A stretch of 64,000 nt of DNA from NCBI RefSeq assembly GCF_024345415.1, contig NZ_JAGQBB010000009.1:53135-117134 (forward strand). The letters are read 5' to 3'. The notes under the pieces are model-generated. The model saw only the letters and a program-made list of their open reading frames with translations, was not told the DNA's origin and ran no database searches. Each line of letters begins with the position of its first letter. Position 1 is the first letter of the stretch. Made by a program: the position numbers and the translations under genes. Origin of the DNA: Synechococcus sp. Tobar12-5m-g. GTDB taxonomy: Bacteria > Cyanobacteriota > Cyanobacteriia > PCC-6307 > Cyanobiaceae. Shown here piece by piece: positions 62,838 to 64,000 of this stretch.

Positions 62838-63842
62838 ATGACGCAGAGCGCCCCCCGCACGGTGAGGTTCCTGCTGCACCACCCCGCCCAGACGCAGGGG
62901 TTTCGGGAGCTGTTGGGGCCGATGTTGCCGGCCCCCACGGGCAAGGAACCCATCGGCAAGGCAGCGGCCAAGAAGGCATCCCGTGCGAAAGCTCCGCAGC
63001 AAGGCCCGCTGGATGAGGCTCCGCCCCTCACCATGCTTTGGATCCCACCCGGACGGTTTTGGATGGGTTCGCCTGCCCAAGAGCTGGAACGCTCAGGCAA
63101 CGAGGGCCCCCAGCACCTGGTGCAGCTGGAGGGGTTTTTCATGGGCCAGACGCCGATCACCCAGGCCCAGTGGCGGGCGGTGGCGCGATGGCTGCCCCGG
63201 GAGGGGGAACGCTGGGGGCGGGAGCTGGACCCAGATCCCTCCCGTTTCCAGGGAGAGAAAGCCCGCCTGCTGGAGGGTGAAACGACGACAGACCAGCGGC
63301 CGGTGGAGACCGTGAGTTGGTTCGACGCGGTGGAGTTCTGTTCCCGCCTGAGCCAGCGCACGGGGCGCATCTACACCTTGCCGAGCGAGGTGCAGTGGGA
63401 GTACGCCTGCACGGCGGGCACAAGCACCCCCTTCCATTTCGGGGAAACCATCACGCCGGAGCTGGCCAACTACGACGGCAATTTCACCTACGGAGATGGT
63501 CCCAAGGGTAGCTATTGCGAGCAGACCACTGATGTGGCCAGCTTCCCGGCCAATGCCTGGGGCCTGCACGACATGCACGGCAATGTGGAGGAATGGTGCC
63601 TGGATGAATGGCATGAAAGCCACGAGGAAGCACCCAGCGATGGCCGAGCTTGGGTGGATGGCAAGGAAGAAGAAAAGAGTAAAGAAAGAGAAAAAACCAG
63701 GCTGCTGCGCGGCGGCTCCTGGAGCTTCAGCCCCAGGGGCTGCCGCTCGGCCTTCCGCACCCCCCTCGGGCCCGGCCTCGCCAGCTACCTCGTCGGTTTC
63801 CGTGTGGTCTGCCTCCCCCAGGGCCCTTCCCTCAACCCTTAA
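62838..63842 (+). CDS. Stand-alone FGE-like protein, DGR target 5
   Basis: 334 residues from the ATG at 62838 ([20 protein letters not shown]). After a short Lys/Ala-rich N-terminus comes the FGE-like fold ([50 protein letters not shown]). Residues 289-328 are the variable repeat. There is no TIR or vWA part and no signal peptide, so it may be a free ligand-binding protein or a partner of TIR proteins in trans. It lies next to the template, the classical place for a DGR target. 62662-62837 holds no gene. Confidence 0.9.
   Translation: MTQSAPRTVRFLLHHPAQTQGFRELLGPMLPAPTGKEPIGKAAAKKASRAKAPQQGPLDEAPPLTMLWIPPGRFWMGSPAQELERSGNEGPQHLVQLEGFFMGQTPITQAQWRAVARWLPREGERWGRELDPDPSRFQGEKARLLEGETTTDQRPVETVSWFDAVEFCSRLSQRTGRIYTLPSEVQWEYACTAGTSTPFHFGETITPELANYDGNFTYGDGPKGSYCEQTTDVASFPANAWGLHDMHGNVEEWCLDEWHESHEEAPSDGRAWVDGKEEEKSKEREKTRLLRGGSWSFSPRGCRSAFRTPLGPGLASYLVGFRVVCLPQGPSLNP
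63702..63821 (+). repeat. DGR variable repeat VR5
   Basis: 120 bp, ungapped. 18 differences at template adenines by hand count plus one at a guanine: the template AAG reads GGC here, so its third base went G to C. It is the only non-adenine difference among the five VRs. Confidence 0.95.
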
Positions 63843-63876
63843 ACCCTCCATCCCTCAACACTCGGCTGTTGCTTAA
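63822..63876 (+). repeat. Conserved block 3' of VR5, cut by an IS5-type element
   Basis: Matches the other flanks through CACTCGGCTGTTGCTTAA and then changes to IS5-type end sequence. The hairpin that follows the other VRs is therefore not next to VR5; it could lie beyond the element, outside the window. Confidence 0.75.
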
Positions 63877-64000
63877 GGAGACTCTGGAAAACCCCACCAC
63901 CCTGCGCGAGAATGGCCGTGTGATCGCAGGCGTGAACAGGGTTCATGGGCATCAAGCAGCTCGGCTTTGGTGATTACGAGCAGTCCACGGCCAAAAAGCG
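63877..64000 (+). mobile_element. IS5-type element, left end, cut by window edge
   Basis: Begins GGAGACTCTGGAAAACCCC, an IS5-group type inverted-repeat end, directly after TTAA of the VR5 flank. The transposase gene starts at 63945. The insertion point in a block shared by all VRs is clear by comparison. Confidence 0.75.
63945..64000 (+). CDS. IS5-family transposase, N-terminus only
   Basis: The frame gives Met-Gly-Ile-Lys-Gln-Leu-Gly-Phe-Gly-Asp-Tyr-Glu-Gln-Ser-Thr-Ala-Lys-Lys, the usual start of a widespread cyanobacterial IS5 transposase. It differs from the truncated copy at 9242, so the two come from different elements. The remainder is outside the window. Confidence 0.75.
   Translation, partial: MGIKQLGFGDYEQSTAKK

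Noticed and set aside
62521..62841. A gene overlapping the template repeat
   Set aside because: Open frames here have no homology and no suitable start; the repeat behaves as an RNA template, not as coding sequence.

Overview
The window comes from the chromosome of a GC-rich picocyanobacterium of the Synechococcus/Cyanobium/Prochlorococcus group. The evidence is psbZ next to ribH, a four-ACT aspartate kinase, a DUF1400 protein, an ABC1-family kinase, and the block thrC - (candidate oriC) - dnaN - PRC-barrel gene - purL - purF, which marks the origin region in marine Synechococcus and Prochlorococcus.

Layout. Positions 1-8.3 kb hold core genes: a sugar transferase fragment, lysC, holA, cobH, mutS, a decayed toxin-antitoxin (TA) locus, psbZ and ribH. 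Positions 8.3-22.5 kb form an AT-richer accessory island that starts inside the last codons of ribH. It holds a frameshifted methyltransferase, a truncated IS5 transposase, a Wzt/Wzm-type polysaccharide exporter, broken and intact glycosyltransferases, a second psbZ killed by one stop codon, an orfA-only insertion sequence with 34-bp inverted repeats, and a STAND-WD40 / TIR pair between two IS1595-type copies. Positions 22.5-34.4 kb are core again: purF, purL, PRC-barrel gene, dnaN, candidate oriC, thrC, DUF1400, ABC1 kinase, recN.

From 34.4 kb to the end lies a large conflict island built round a diversity-generating retroelement (DGR). Its core is avd (61105-61464), a reverse transcriptase (61461-62522) and a 120-bp template repeat (TR, 62542-62661) just behind the RT gene. 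Five genes end in variable repeats (VRs) of the same 120 bp, all on the + strand, up to about 26 kb away: SEFIR-FGE (35533), TIR-FGE (37988), TIR-FGE (50542), vWA-like-FGE (57671) and a stand-alone FGE-like protein (62838). By hand count, 81 of the 82 TR-to-VR differences fall on template adenines. Each complete VR is followed by the same six-residue tail, a conserved untranslated block and, in four cases, a GGCGCC hairpin.

The effector and switch genes around the DGR fit an NTP-dependent conflict or cell-suicide network: a TIR / TIR-VMAP / MoxR ATPase / vWA-like-FGE operon, a SLATT membrane protein overlapping an FGE-receiver fusion, and a minus-strand cluster of two caspase-like proteins, a TRAF-binding-type protein and a 1959-residue CHAT protein with two hydrolase domains. 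My reading is that the FGE (C-type-lectin fold) domains are diversified sensors attached to interchangeable TIR/SEFIR/vWA signalling parts. TA loci, Uma2 and hypA fragments and duplicated gene flanks show that the island grew by repeated duplication and decay.
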